This document shows, in pieces, positions 24,801 to 38,535 of a stretch of DNA of 64,000 bases (position 1 is its first letter; the number at the start of each line of letters is the position of its first letter). The stretch comes from Mimachlamys varia (Eukaryota; Mollusca; Bivalvia; Pectinida; Pectinidae), in assembly GCA_947623455.1 (NCBI GenBank), contig OX392534.1:31246926-31310925 (forward strand). The letters run 5' to 3'. The position numbers and the translations under genes are program-made. Below the pieces are notes generated by a model. The model did not search any database, was not told the origin of the DNA, and was given only the letters and a program-made list of their open reading frames with translations.

Positions 24801-27800
24801 AATATAAATGATCATGAGGCACGAAGAGTTCAGTGTTCCATGTCTATCTTCGCCAATGTAAACAATACAAATTAAACATGAGGCTTACTGTAGATCTGAT
24901 GGTGCTGCAGCCCCAGGTGATGTTAGGATGGGTTATGTAATGGTGGGCAGGTATTACAGCTAGATATTGATCTAAACTATACACATCTGTCCAGTGGAAC
25001 TCTGGCCCTGAGGATGTCAGGAGCCAGTATCATGACTTTGTTAGATTTTCTGTAATCAAAATATTATTCCAGTATAGTTAGAGAACTGGTCTCAATCTGG
25101 GGTTCAATGGCTATTGGCTCATCATTTCCCTGGCTAGTTGTGGCACAGTTGTATAATGAGGCCTGGTTCAGCAATGAATCTGTAGTACAATTTATAAGCC
25201 TCTATACAGGAGTCGGTGGTACAATTTTATAGGCCTGGCTATATATATGTATAGTATAATTTGTCAAAACTAGCCCCTGTCTAATCTGAAATCAAGTCTT
25301 TAAGGACCAAACGGTCCCGGTGGCATCCCCTTCTAACTTATATTCTACCTTTACAAACCAGATTTATATGGTAACTGACTAAAATATGGTCTTGCCCCTG
25401 TGAAAAAATCTGGATCTGTTCTAGAATTTTACTTTAACTGTTCTGGAACAAATATTATAGAACTGTACTAGAAAGGTTCTAGATAGATTTTAGAAAAAGT
25501 CTTGGACAGTTCTAGAACATCAAAGGAGGATTTTCTACAACATTAAGTTCTAGAACTATTCTAGAACATTTAGTTCTAATTATGTTCTAGACTATTTGAT
25601 TCTAGAAATGTTCTAGAACTTATGTTTTAGATAGGTTATATAACTGACAATTTTCGAGCACACTGTTCTAAAAGTTAATTTCATAATTGTTATATAACTT
25701 TTATAGAATATTTGTAGAACCTGCCATGTTGTAGAACAACAGTTCGAAAACTGATCGTATAATGTTCTAGAACTTGTTTAGTTCTTGAATTGTTCTAAAA
25801 TATTTCTAAAAGTTTGTTCAAGAAGAACACATGAAAGTTCTAGAAACATGTTGTAGAACTTGAGATTGGTACAGTTCTAAAAATTTTCTTGATCTGTTCT
25901 AGAAACATGTTCTAGAACTGTTCTTCTAGAACTTGAGATTGGTACAGCTCTACTAGAACTGTTCTTGATGTTCTAGAACTGTAACAGATCTCTAGAATTA
26001 GGAATCTGGTATTTTAATAAGTATATAGTGCTAAAGATAGTGCTGTCGGCTGGGGCTCCAACCCAGTGCTCTACCACTTAGCTTAAAAGAAATTTCCCAC
26101 AGCTTATGCTTGTAAGGCAACCTAATTAATGCACATCTTAAACACTATTATCCCCTCTTTTCTAAACACCAACCCTGGAGGACCTTTATTTCCCTGCTAA
26201 GGATTCTCCTTATCCCTTACCCTGAACAAGGAAGGTAAAACAGCACCAGTTTGTAATATGACAAGGATAGTGATAAAGATAGTGCTGTCGCTGGGGATCG
26301 AACCCGTAACCCTTGGCTCTTGATCTGGAGTATGATGTGCTTCTGAAGCTGAGCTAAAGGAAATTCCCTACGTCTCAAACTTGTGTGGCAAACTGTTTAA
26401 CAGTATAACAGCCTACCTGATACTGTCTATTTAATAGACCTAACTGTTTATGATAGGATACTGTCTATTTAATAGACCTAATTGTTTATGATAGGATACT
26501 GTCTATTTAATAGACCTAACTGTTTATGATAGGATACTGTCTATTTAATAGACCTAATTGTTTATGATGGGATACTGTCTATTTAATAGACCTAATTGTT
26601 TATGATACCAGGGCTCCTTAATACAGTTTAATAGGTCTTGTTTGTTTTAAGGGGGTACATGGTACATTTTTAGGTCTAATTTAATTTATGGCGGGTCACT
26701 GTTTGTTGGCCGGAGTTTCCTGATTGATCTGTGGTTGAGTGGATTCCATTAGGGTATAGCTTGTTTGACATAGGTAAACTCAAGGCCAGTTCTGTGTAAT
26801 CGGTCAACATTACTCTCCCCAGGCAAGGAGCACTCGACCCACTGGACCAAACTCTTACATATACACCAGTAGAATTAAGTCAGGCAGATGATGGCTTTTT
26901 GTTGTCCCTGTATGTTAGTGGCCTGACCGCTGACAGCACTAGTGTCTACCTGGACTGATTAGCAGTCACGCTTCTCACCTGGAGCAGTCCTCATACCTGT
27001 AACGAGAGACTGCAAGTCAAGTCAGCTACCAGGGAAGCAAAAAGGTCCAGAGCATGAAGATACAAGGGTTATAATCAATTCTCCGAACATTTGTGTTGAT
27101 AGTACTATGGGTTACTTGTTGTTCGTGAAATTTTGATTCAAAAAGAAAAGACACACGTTTTGGATAACTGTTCATTCTAAGTTCCACCTGGAGAAGTCAT
27201 ACATCTTACTGTTAACGATGATGCGGAGATCAAGCGTTCCGAGTAGCTACAGGCCTGGGGCCACATCCAGCATGTACAAATATCGCCCTACAGAAATCTA
27301 TCGATCACAGGTAATTTAGAGTTGGTCATATATGTATACACTACTGCTACACTGTTTACCTGGCAGGAATTCACACCTGGAGTCGGCACTCTTACTTTTT
27401 GTTTTAGTTTATTGACCTTCCGTTCGTCTTTGTCAGCCTAATTTTTTTGTAGGCAGTTGATATGATATACACAAAATGTTGAGTTGGTGGTGATAGATAT
27501 TCTTTAAGTTATATACAATTGTACCTGTTACAAGTTTATTAGAGGATGCAGATGATAGGTATCTATTAAAGCCTGTATTGAAGGGATCAATACCTGAATG
27601 TGTATTGATAGTTTATAGTTGTAGATATCTTTGACAGTTTGTATATAAATATAAATAATTATAACTGGATTTAAGTGAATTAAATCTAATTGATATTTCT
27701 TCTCGGGAATTGAACTGTCTTATTAAAAATGACTGGTAAAGAAAAATCACCTATTTCAGTTTGCTTGTATTGGATAAATATTGGAAGTTTGGTGCCTGCA

Positions 27801-30800
27801 TGGTAATGAAAAATTACCTATTTCAATTTTCTTGTATTCATGGATAAATATTGGAAGTTTCATGATAGGCACCAAATTATTCCAGTATGGCCTAGCAAAT
27901 TTGTTTTTGAGTTTCCATACAAATGAGGTTATTCCAGGCTGGGTTCATCTTGACTCGTGACGCCAGCTCTAGTCCTTTCTGTGATTATATTTACATTCTG
28001 ATAAACGAGTTTAAAGAAATACTGTACTTGAATTGTAGTTGTTGAACTAGGCTATGGTAGTGAGTGTGTAAAGTATTAATATTATTATTGGGCACACCAA
28101 GGATTCAATGTTAGTACACAATGGGTATATGTTCTATGTATTATACATTGGGGCAGATTCTAATTACAACAGTATTATGTGTGAATATGGTGTTCAGTGT
28201 TATATACCGAGTTTAAAATGTCGGGATGTCGTGACCGCTTTCAGGATTGCCTTGACATGTAGCGAGATATTGTGACTTATTAAGGGAGATATCTTGACCT
28301 TTCAGGGCAACCTTGACCTTTTAGGGCTACCTTGACCTGTTAGGAGATATCTTGACCTATTAGGAAATACATGTACTGTGACCTTTCATGGCTACCTAAA
28401 CTAGGAAACCTTAAGCATTTGATTAAAAAATTAAAGTGAGGAAATATCGTAACAAAAGCAAAAAAACATCATTAAGCAAAGGAGTGCATTGCAACTAGAA
28501 AGTGGAGAGAAAATAGCTGAAAACTGAAATAGACTCAATATTGAATTGGTATACTTATATAGATATCACCAACAGGATCTAGATATACTTTTTTATTGTT
28601 ATGGTCCAGAAAGTTACAAACATCAATAGTCAGGGAAGCTGTTACATGTTATATGCTGCACCAGATGGTGATACGAGGGGTGTGGCCGTGCTTGTATCAT
28701 TACCTTAGGTCATTACAGGGGTTTAATAGCAGCTTACCAACGTGTAAGTCTTAGGGACATATTTAGATTTTTCGCAATTTAGATTTTTTTTCTTTTTATT
28801 GAATTATGATTGTTTTCTTTCTTTTCATCAATGATCAATATTTTAAATTGTGAAACATACTTTAAGGAGAGGGGCTGGGGGGGGGGGGCAAAAATTTCTT
28901 AAACGATTGATCCTTGTCTTGCTTTTATGATTGGTGTAATGATAATAATGAATAATAATTTGAGGTTCAAATATACCGCTTTATCACATCATATTTCATA
29001 GGTCATGTCAAAGCGGTTCACAAACTATTATCAGTGGTTACAGAACTTTAGCAACCAGCCTGAATATCTTTCTCATCTCACTTCGGAGCATAGTCGGTGC
29101 TGCCATTTCAGCGCTCACAACTTTTAAGCATTCATTCTACAATCTTGAGCACTGCCCAACCACATGATTATTTAAATCTAAGTGGAACAAGTGGAGTAAA
29201 ATATCTTACGATCTTAGGATACAACACAGTGCCATGCCATGACTCAAACTCGAAAACCTGGCCCCGGTTTCATCAATGTTCCTTAACTTAAGGAAACTCC
29301 TTAGCTTCAAAATCTCCATAGGAAAGCATTACAGAATTTAAGGAAAGTTCCTTAGCTTAGGATTTTCCTCTTAAATTCTGAAACTAGTGAGATTCTGATG
29401 TTTATACTTGCTCAGGGCAATTAAAAAGTACATTACAATAAAATTTCATATGTCTGTTGGAGATGCTATAAGGGTAGGATGTATATATGGTATAATGTAT
29501 GTGTGTGATTATTGAAAGAATGCACTGGGTTTGGGTCTAAATCTGGCTGTAATTGTTGAAAGTTACAGGTAATTGAGTGTGTTTTACAAAAGCTCAAAGT
29601 CACACATGATGGAAGTCTCACATTAAACCACACAAGCATTGTGGAATATTTCTGTCTAATGTGAAGTTGGTGTACTGTCAAATTTTAAGGACATCTAAGC
29701 TCTAACTAATACAGGATCATGTAAACATTTACCACAGTACAGTGCATTCCTCTTTATATCATGTTGTCAGAAAAAACATGATATTGACAGGTATGTGACA
29801 TTAAGAAATGCTTTTCCACCAAATCTAGTGCATTTCCGGTCTCCATAACTAAAATTATGCTTTTTAATTTACATAATGAAGATGTTTCAGATAACATTAT
29901 TTCATTAAAAAAATTTTTTTTTTTGCAATTTTTTATATTCTATACAATATTTTGTACAAGTAGTATCTGAAATCAATGGAAATGACATCATTTTCTAGAT
30001 ATTTTAAGTGATTGGTTATCAAAAACTTGATATTAAGAGGAATTCACCTCAAAATACATGATGTTAATCAATAAAATTACATTGCTTACTATATAGAGGG
30101 GAAAATGGTGTTTAGAAAAAAATGATATAAAGAGGAATGTGATTAAAATGGTGTTTAGAAAAAAACATGATATAAAGAGGAATGTGATATTAACAGGAGT
30201 GATATTAAGTGGGATCCAGTATTATGTAGACATTAACCACTGAGACATCAGGGCTTCAGCCTGATGTAGTGTTATTGGTAGGAGATAGACAGGATTCTGA
30301 ACAGTAGCAGTAGTGTCTCCTTATCCTAACTTTCACCAACCACCTTGACATGCACAGTGTAGAATTTCTAGAACTAGGCATTAAGACATTTGGAAGTGGA
30401 AAGTAGGACAGAGATGTCAGACTGATATAGGGCCATTACACTATAGTATTACATCATGTAGAGCATGGAACTCAAACAAGGCCATTCCATACCAGACACT
30501 AGGCATGGATCACTATTAGCTTTCTGCCCTTGCTGGTGTGCATGGTAAAGTCTCTATGGCTGGTTGTGTATGTGAGGTCCAGTATTTTCATCACTATCCT
30601 TATAGATCATGAATAATTAGGATGATTGGTCCACTACTGTGGTTTGATCAGCATTGCATTTTGGATTGTTCTCATGGAGTTTATGTTACAAAGACAATTT
30701 GTTAATATGAATGCCAATTGCAAATTATTGTTCTCACAGAGGTTTGGTTCTATAAGGATTGCTTTTGGAGGGGGTTTTCTTCCATGATGTCCGCCACAAA

Positions 30801-33800
30801 GGATCTTTCTGACAGAGGTTTTTTCTATAAATTTGTCATTCCCAAACAATATTTCTCACAGAGGTTTTGTTCTGTAATGTCAATCCCAGGCAATATTTCT
30901 CACAGAGGTTTTGTTCTGTAATGTCAATCCCAAACAATATTTCTCACAGAGGTTTTGTTCTGTAATGTCAATCCCAGGCAATATTTCTAACAGAGGTTAT
31001 GTTCTGTAATGTCAATCCCAAACAATATTTCTCACAGAGGTTTTGTTCTGTAATGTCAATCCCAGGCAATATTTCTAACAGAGGTTATGTTCTGTAATGT
31101 CAATCCCAGGAAATATTTCTAACAGAGGTTTTGTTCTGTAATGTCAATCCCAGGCAATATATTTCTCACAGAGGTTTTGTTCTGTAATGTCAATCCCAAA
31201 CAATATTTCTCACGGAGGAATATAGCTCAGTGATGATGCAAAGTATTTATACCAGTAACTGAAAGATCCCTGTGGGTATTAACTAAGTCATCTGAGCTAG
31301 TCGACACTAGGGTAACCGAGTGTGATTGCCTTATTCATCCACCATTGAGCATAAACAATCATATTTGTATGTCCTTTCCATGTCTGAATTCTTCACATTT
31401 TATCATAATACTAACATAACCATGCCTATCAACACGTTACCATCCTACATGGTACAATATAACTCAAGGGTGAAGCTCTGGGTGGCAATGATAAGGGGTT
31501 TATTTCCTGGCTGGTGGTGATGGGACGAGATACAATCTACAATCGGTTTACTGGTAGATGTATTGATGACTTGGGAGATGTCATCCAGGCTGGTTTTCAT
31601 AGCATCATGTGTTGAGTATATAGCTGTAGGCAAGCTATATTTGGTGTTGTACCATACAAAGATTTTAGAGGCCTGAGGGGTACATTATTCTGTTGTCTGT
31701 GTGTAAAAATAAATTAGAGAATACCGAAGTGTTAAGAAAATCATAATCCAAACTCAAAATTGATTAAACCAGGGGCAAAATATGAACAAAGGAAAGATTT
31801 ACATGGAGACCCTTGTAAAAGTACAAGAGAATAAGACCAGGTGTTCTGGAAGAGTAAGCTTTTTCTGCTTCTGCTGTTGTAATGTACAACAATAATGCAC
31901 TGTGATGTGTACATTTGATGGAACTTTGTGTAGATTAATAAGTGCCTCTGATGCTAATCACCATAACCTTGATCAAATGTTTTAACTAATTCACCCCTGA
32001 AATTTCATAATGAACTCTTCCAACCCTTGAACTGGGAGAGTTCAGATGTGTCTTTGGGGTGAATGAGTGAAGGTCAGTGGTTGTTATCATCAAAGTTAAA
32101 GTAAAAGTTCCTTATTTAAAGGGATTAGAAACATTTTTTTCCTTTTATTTTTGTGAAACTTTGTTTTAACTGCTCTGAAATATTAAGACTGAGCTTGTGC
32201 CTCGTGCACTGTTTGCCTGTCCGTCACCTGCCCATCAATATCAGATTGATTGAAACTAACTTTGACTCCTGTAGAAGCAGAAAATCAATTTTATCTACAA
32301 AAGCTCCGTGCAGTTTGTCCGAGAAGCTTATTATGGCTCTCTCTAAGGACAGTTTAGTTTGTCTGTATATAGGCAATTCAAGATTAACAATACAATTTCA
32401 AAGCTTCCTCTCCTAAACCTTAACACATATTGTAACAATATTTGTATTATAACTTCATGTACTGGTGATCATATATTGTGTAACGTAGGTTAGTATATAT
32501 AAACCCAACCCAACAGTGCATGTGCACTGGAATATTTTAACAAACAATTTCGACATTTAAAATTTAATTAATCTGCCCCAGCTACTAAAATTGTCCCAAC
32601 ACTAGGGTCAAATCCTTTTAAATGGTCTGGACCAGAGTATATATGGTAGATATATTCCATTTTGATGAAACTTAATTATGATGTATAGATAAGCATGTAT
32701 GCTTACTATTTAAACAAAGTCAAGTACAAGATTGACAGATCTCTGTGCAAACTTAGCACTGTTTGTTCAAAGATTCCTACACAATAAATTAATACAGTGG
32801 CTGGATCTTGATGAGTCAGTATCATATTATTGGTTATATATGATGTGATCGATCAGAGGCTACTGCTAAAATGACTTTATGAAAAATGACTGGGTTTTGA
32901 TGAAACCGTAAATTGTCAATATTTATACAGTTAAATAAATTAAAGTCTGCGAGTAATTGATAGAAAGTATCTTTGGTTTGAATGACTAAAGATTAAACAG
33001 GCATGTTATAAAAATGCAGTTTATTGCATTACTGAGTAATGCCATATCAATACACTTTCATTTTGAATTGTTCATACATTTTAAATTAATTACAAAAATG
33101 TCATTAAGAATTTTAATAATCATATGTCATTTTGGCATGGAATGTGTAAACACTGTTAGATGGTTAAATATTAAATATCTTTCTTTATGATGCTATTGAT
33201 TGACCCAGGTTCTGGCCCTGCCCCTGGGAACTTAGTCACGTCACATACTGCATTGGTAAAAAAAATATGAAAATGTTTGGAGATTCTAACCATAATTTAA
33301 CTATATACAAATGCTAGACGTGAGGAGATTAATTTTACCAATATTTTACCAATTTTGCATGATTGCCCAAGTTCAGGTCCTTCTGAGCCTCCTGGTACTT
33401 AATCCTGGGTCTTTGGGCCATAACTTGAAAATTGTTGTGATTCCCATGCCTATAGCCATATAAATATTTAGTGCTGACTGGGAATGACGAGACAAAGTAT
33501 TATATGCTGCCAGAGACCTCATGGTCCTTAGGTCTTGTTTTGTACTTTAAACAATGCAAAATATGTCTGGGTTTCGACTTACAAACCTTATGGTGCTTTA
33601 ATCTAGGATATCATTCTTGAAGTTTTATGAGGTATAGTCTGGCTCTGTTGGTCTTCTTAATGTTTCCAGTATTGATCAGCAGTATAAAGATTTTCAAATC
33701 AGGTTTGCGGAAATTTACATATTCTACTGAATGCCGCTGATAGAAAGCTGAAATGTGGAACACTGTATAATAATGTGTTGTATTCCTAAATTGTTCCTTC

Positions 33801-36800
33801 TAAAGAGTTTGTTGTGATCATGCTACTCTCCTTATGTAAAATCATATAAATCATTAATAATCCTTCTTAAGTAAACAACAGCCTCTAAAGGCACTGTTGC
33901 ATAACATGCTGTCTTCTGATTGGCTGAAATTAGTTCCGCATTACTTTCAAACTTTCTTCTGATCTCATCATGAGGATGAAATTAAACGCAAGTCCTTAAA
34001 AAGATATTTCATCCTTCCTTCCTTCCTTCCTAACACTTTGATTTTGTTCAAATTCATTAAAGGAATTATAATGAAAAGAATGATTTTGTTCAAATTAATT
34101 AAAGGAATTATAATGAAAAGAATGATTTTTGTTCAAATTAAGTAAAGGAATTATAATGAAAAAATTAATTTTTAATTAAGAAAAAAAATAGTTTTCTGAA
34201 TTATCAGGCAAGTTAAATTTTTTTTTAACCACAATTGTATAAATCACAAGATTTTTAATCAAAAAGAAATAATTAAGAAATAAAATCCATCAATTTATGG
34301 ATTTATTTTTTTAAATTGCCTGTGCAGGGTGTTGAAATAACATCCGTAGCCAGCTGGTAAGGGACCAACTGCTGCACCTATAAGAATTCTAATCAATCTC
34401 AAATACCACTTGGTTGTATTAAGTGAATTTTAAGGCTTTAGCCTAAAATAAAACTCGACCAGGATTTCGATTCTATTAAAGAATTAGTGGGTGTTTTTGT
34501 CTGTTTCTTAACCTTTTAAATCTCAACAATCTAATTGTCAGTGCTTTAACAACCCAAGGCAATATTTAAATCTTCCCTCATTTGGAATGCTTTCGCAAGA
34601 TAAACAAATTACCTTTGCTAATTGTTTCCTATTAACTGGATAGAAAATAAACATATTTTTTTTAATTAGAAGTAAATGCCAAAGATGCTTGCTTTTAGGT
34701 GTCTATTTTATTTGGATGGCCTTGGCTGCTTTCATTAAATTTCATCAGTCCAACAAAGGATTTTTTCCCCTTGCAAATTCTTATATAAAATGCCAAGAGG
34801 ACAACAGGCTATATTGACTGAGTCTAAGAGTGCAGCAGGCAATTGTCGGAGGCAAAGAAACGGTTTGGACAAACATTAAGATGTTCAGGATAAAACCATT
34901 GGTTTGTATAATTTAATATAGGAATTGAATTTTATATGTCTTTGTTTGATCAAATTATAGTTTGATATAATTTTTTTTCATTTGTAAAATTTCCTCTACT
35001 TATTGGCAATGTTTATATGTTACAAGTTATTTAGTAGTCAGGTATATTAAAATCTTATCTCATTCCCTTTTGTAATTCCAAGTCTCAACCAAAGTAAACG
35101 AAAATTGTAACTATTCTGACCTTTAAATATTTTTCATGTATTGATTGATAGTCAGTAAATATCATATATAGTTTCTAAATTGTCATAAAAGTATTATTAA
35201 ATAAAAACAATACATTCAAATTCATTTTTGCATTGCACGAAAACTTCTCTAGCTGTTTTCCTATAAGTGTCCAGTTTTGGGTTCTGTACCAGTTTGAGTA
35301 TAATTTAGTCTATCTCGTTTTCGGTAACTGTCTCGATTTGAGTACTGTCCTGTTTTCATTAGTAATAATCCCCATATGGGTACTGTTCCAATCTGTATGT
35401 ACTGCCCTGATTTGGGTATAGTGATTGCAAAATTTAGGACATACAGTTTAAATGGACCAATAAAACATTTTGACTTTATAGGTTACCGTTAAAGTATTAA
35501 TAATGTATCATTACATGTATAACGATATCAAATGAAATAACATGATATAAAAGAATGATAATGAGTGTATGTAAGGGAAAATTAAATATTTTATTCAGCA
35601 GTCTGACATAATGTACAAATTAACCACTAATTTTACCAGTATGTGCCATATCAGACAAACATTGGGCAATTTATGTCATACTTTGCTAATTCTGATTAAT
35701 AATACTCATTATCAGTAACAATATGATGGGATGACCTGTATACTTTGTTTTTAACATTTTTGAGTAATACACGATACAGGCCTTTTCGGCCTCTTCTTTA
35801 GTCCAATTTATACTCAATATAACAGTTATTATGATGATATGACTTGAAAACTTCACTTTTTTTTTAATAATCATGTGCAATACAAGCCCTCTATGCCTCT
35901 TGTTGAGGCACTGTTGCTGTAACAGCTAAATCTTGTTGTTATTGGTATACATAACAACAAAGTCAATGTTGATGGTAGGTTTATCATCTACAAACATTTA
36001 CAATGATCGAGTTAATATTGAGTAATACATACAACATTGAGTGAAATCCACTCTATCAGGATTAGTGAGTGTTTATTTTGAATTTCTATTTATATGAATT
36101 TTGTAGGGCATGTGGATTTCATTCCATGTAAATCTTGAGTGAATTTTAAAAAAAAACGTGCCCTGCTTATAATTTAAGGCTAATGAATGTACATGTAATG
36201 AATAAAGTGTCATACTTATGTGTCATAACACCACATACTTAACTGACAGGTGTCACTGCACTACAGGTAAGCCACACAGGTGAGCTACTCCCGTAACACG
36301 TGTGTTTACATTCTAATACACCCATACACACATGTATTTATCCTGTATTGACAATGTGTACCTGATATATATTGTCTGAAATACACACACACAAACACAG
36401 GGTGTTGTACGGTGTTACTGGAGGTAAAATTATGCTCAGTCAGTCATCCGTGTCGTAATGTGACACAGATATATAATGAGACCATCACACTACCCTGGAC
36501 TCGGAACAGTGTCACACCACGGGTTTATAGACCTGTTCTACACTTATTAACACGTAATTATTTGGATATATATAACTCGTTTTTATATTGATAACACCGA
36601 TAGTCGAGAGAAATAGCCATATTCAGGTGAGAATCAGGTAAGTACTATAGTACGGAAGTATACGGAAGTTTGACTGTGCCTGTTCACCAGTAATCTAGCT
36701 CCTAAGGGGAATTCCGTATACTGGGTATATCCACTTATGTTTGATGTACTGGACAGAGTGGTTATACTAGTACATCTGGAGCGATCAGCCTACACTGGAA

Positions 36801-38489
36801 ATTACTGTATGTACATTGATGAATGGTCAGTACTGTAGATATATATAGACATTGTATATAAATATATATCTCGGGGTGGTCATGCAGGTGTATTGTATTG
36901 GCCTCACTAAGGCTCGTATTTGTGTCTTCATTAAGGTGTGTTTATTACCTGTATGCTCCCAGGTAGCTTTGTGTGATGTCATTTGATGAGGTATCGCTAC
37001 ATTTGTGCTTCGGATGCCGTTAAAAAATGGATGTTATGTCTGAGCTAAAGGGTACCGCTGTTAAACATTGATGTTATATCAGCTATGGTGCTGCAGTTAA
37101 AGAAACGAATGCATGTTGTAGTCTCCATGTAGCGGAGTCGATCATGTTAAAAAATGGATGTTTTGTCTGAGCTTAAATTAAGGGTACCACTGTTAAACAT
37201 TGATGCTATACCAGCTAGGGTGCCGCAGTTAAAAATGCATTTTATATCAGGATACTGTAGTCTAAATTGTAGCTGAGTCGATCTTGTTAAAAATTCAGGA
37301 AGCTACAATGAAGCTCTACAACTAAACCTTTATTTATACCAGGAAGTGCATGACGGTGAGAGTTTTTAATCTGTGTTAAAGCGGATGATTTCAATCTTGA
37401 AATTTCAAAAAACTTCTCAAGTTCAACAATATATATAACACAGGTATTTTTCACAATTGAATGGTACTATATATGGTTAATTGTTATTCTAACCAGGTGT
37501 TTTGTTAATGAGGAAACATGATGACAGGTGAACTATTTATAGAACGATGCTGTAAGCAGTATTATATATGGAGGCATTGTTGTGAAGTGTAATATGTCTT
37601 TGTTTGTGGAATTTATGATGTAGGTCATCAGGATGTTTATCATCATTATTGTGGCACACATACAGGCTCCGTATAGTGAAGACTTCCTGTAAGAAAAGGA
37701 GCTGGTGTCCACTATAGTTAGGCCAAACAAATGATTTCTCTGATGTCTGCTCTCAAAATGATTTAATTAGTAGGAAGCAGACAATTTTAATGCTGAAAAA
37801 TATATTGACACTAGTTTTGAAGTGAAGGGTTCTCAGGCCAAAAAAAGGTACATTGAGGTAAACTTTTTTGTACCTTGATAAATTAAGCTACCTAAAATGT
37901 ACCTCAGACATGATCGAGGTACACCACAAATGTGCCCCAATTTTCGGAGGTAAACCTTAGATATGTCTCTTTCGGACTCTGATTAATCTAGACATCATGT
38001 ATGTACACAGAGTAAGCACTATATTAGCACTATTCTAGGTGACATGTGGTATTAGTGTTAGCATTATAATTTAGATGACAGGTAATGCAGGGTCAGCACT
38101 ATAATTGTGGGGACCAGCATGGTCAACTTACATGTTGTTTTGTTTTATATGGTACGTACAGTAGATGATCGATGCTAGCTTAGAGATGTATACTGGCTAG
38201 ACAGTCATGGTACCTCCATGTACACAATGTCATGTATTAGTTAAGTCTGGTTCCATTTTTTGCACCAGGAAGTGTGTCCTGGGTTGATAACCTCTTTATA
38301 TTAAGCTGTCTTATATCTTTGAAGTATAAGGTTGTATACGTGTGTCTGCCAACGAAACCTTACAAGTTTTCTATATTTGGCGGCACAGAATATAACATTG
38401 GTATTTGGTAGACTTCATTGAATTCTCCTTCAGTGATGACATATCAAAGTCACACTGAGAGAGGGGGATGATGATGCTGATGATGATAC

Positions 38490-38535
<46 letters not shown>

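Noticed and set aside
26035..26400. Functional tRNA genes
   Set aside because: Box A/B-like blocks are present, but acceptor stem and anticodon arm pairing are not; the shared flanks point to SINE copies.
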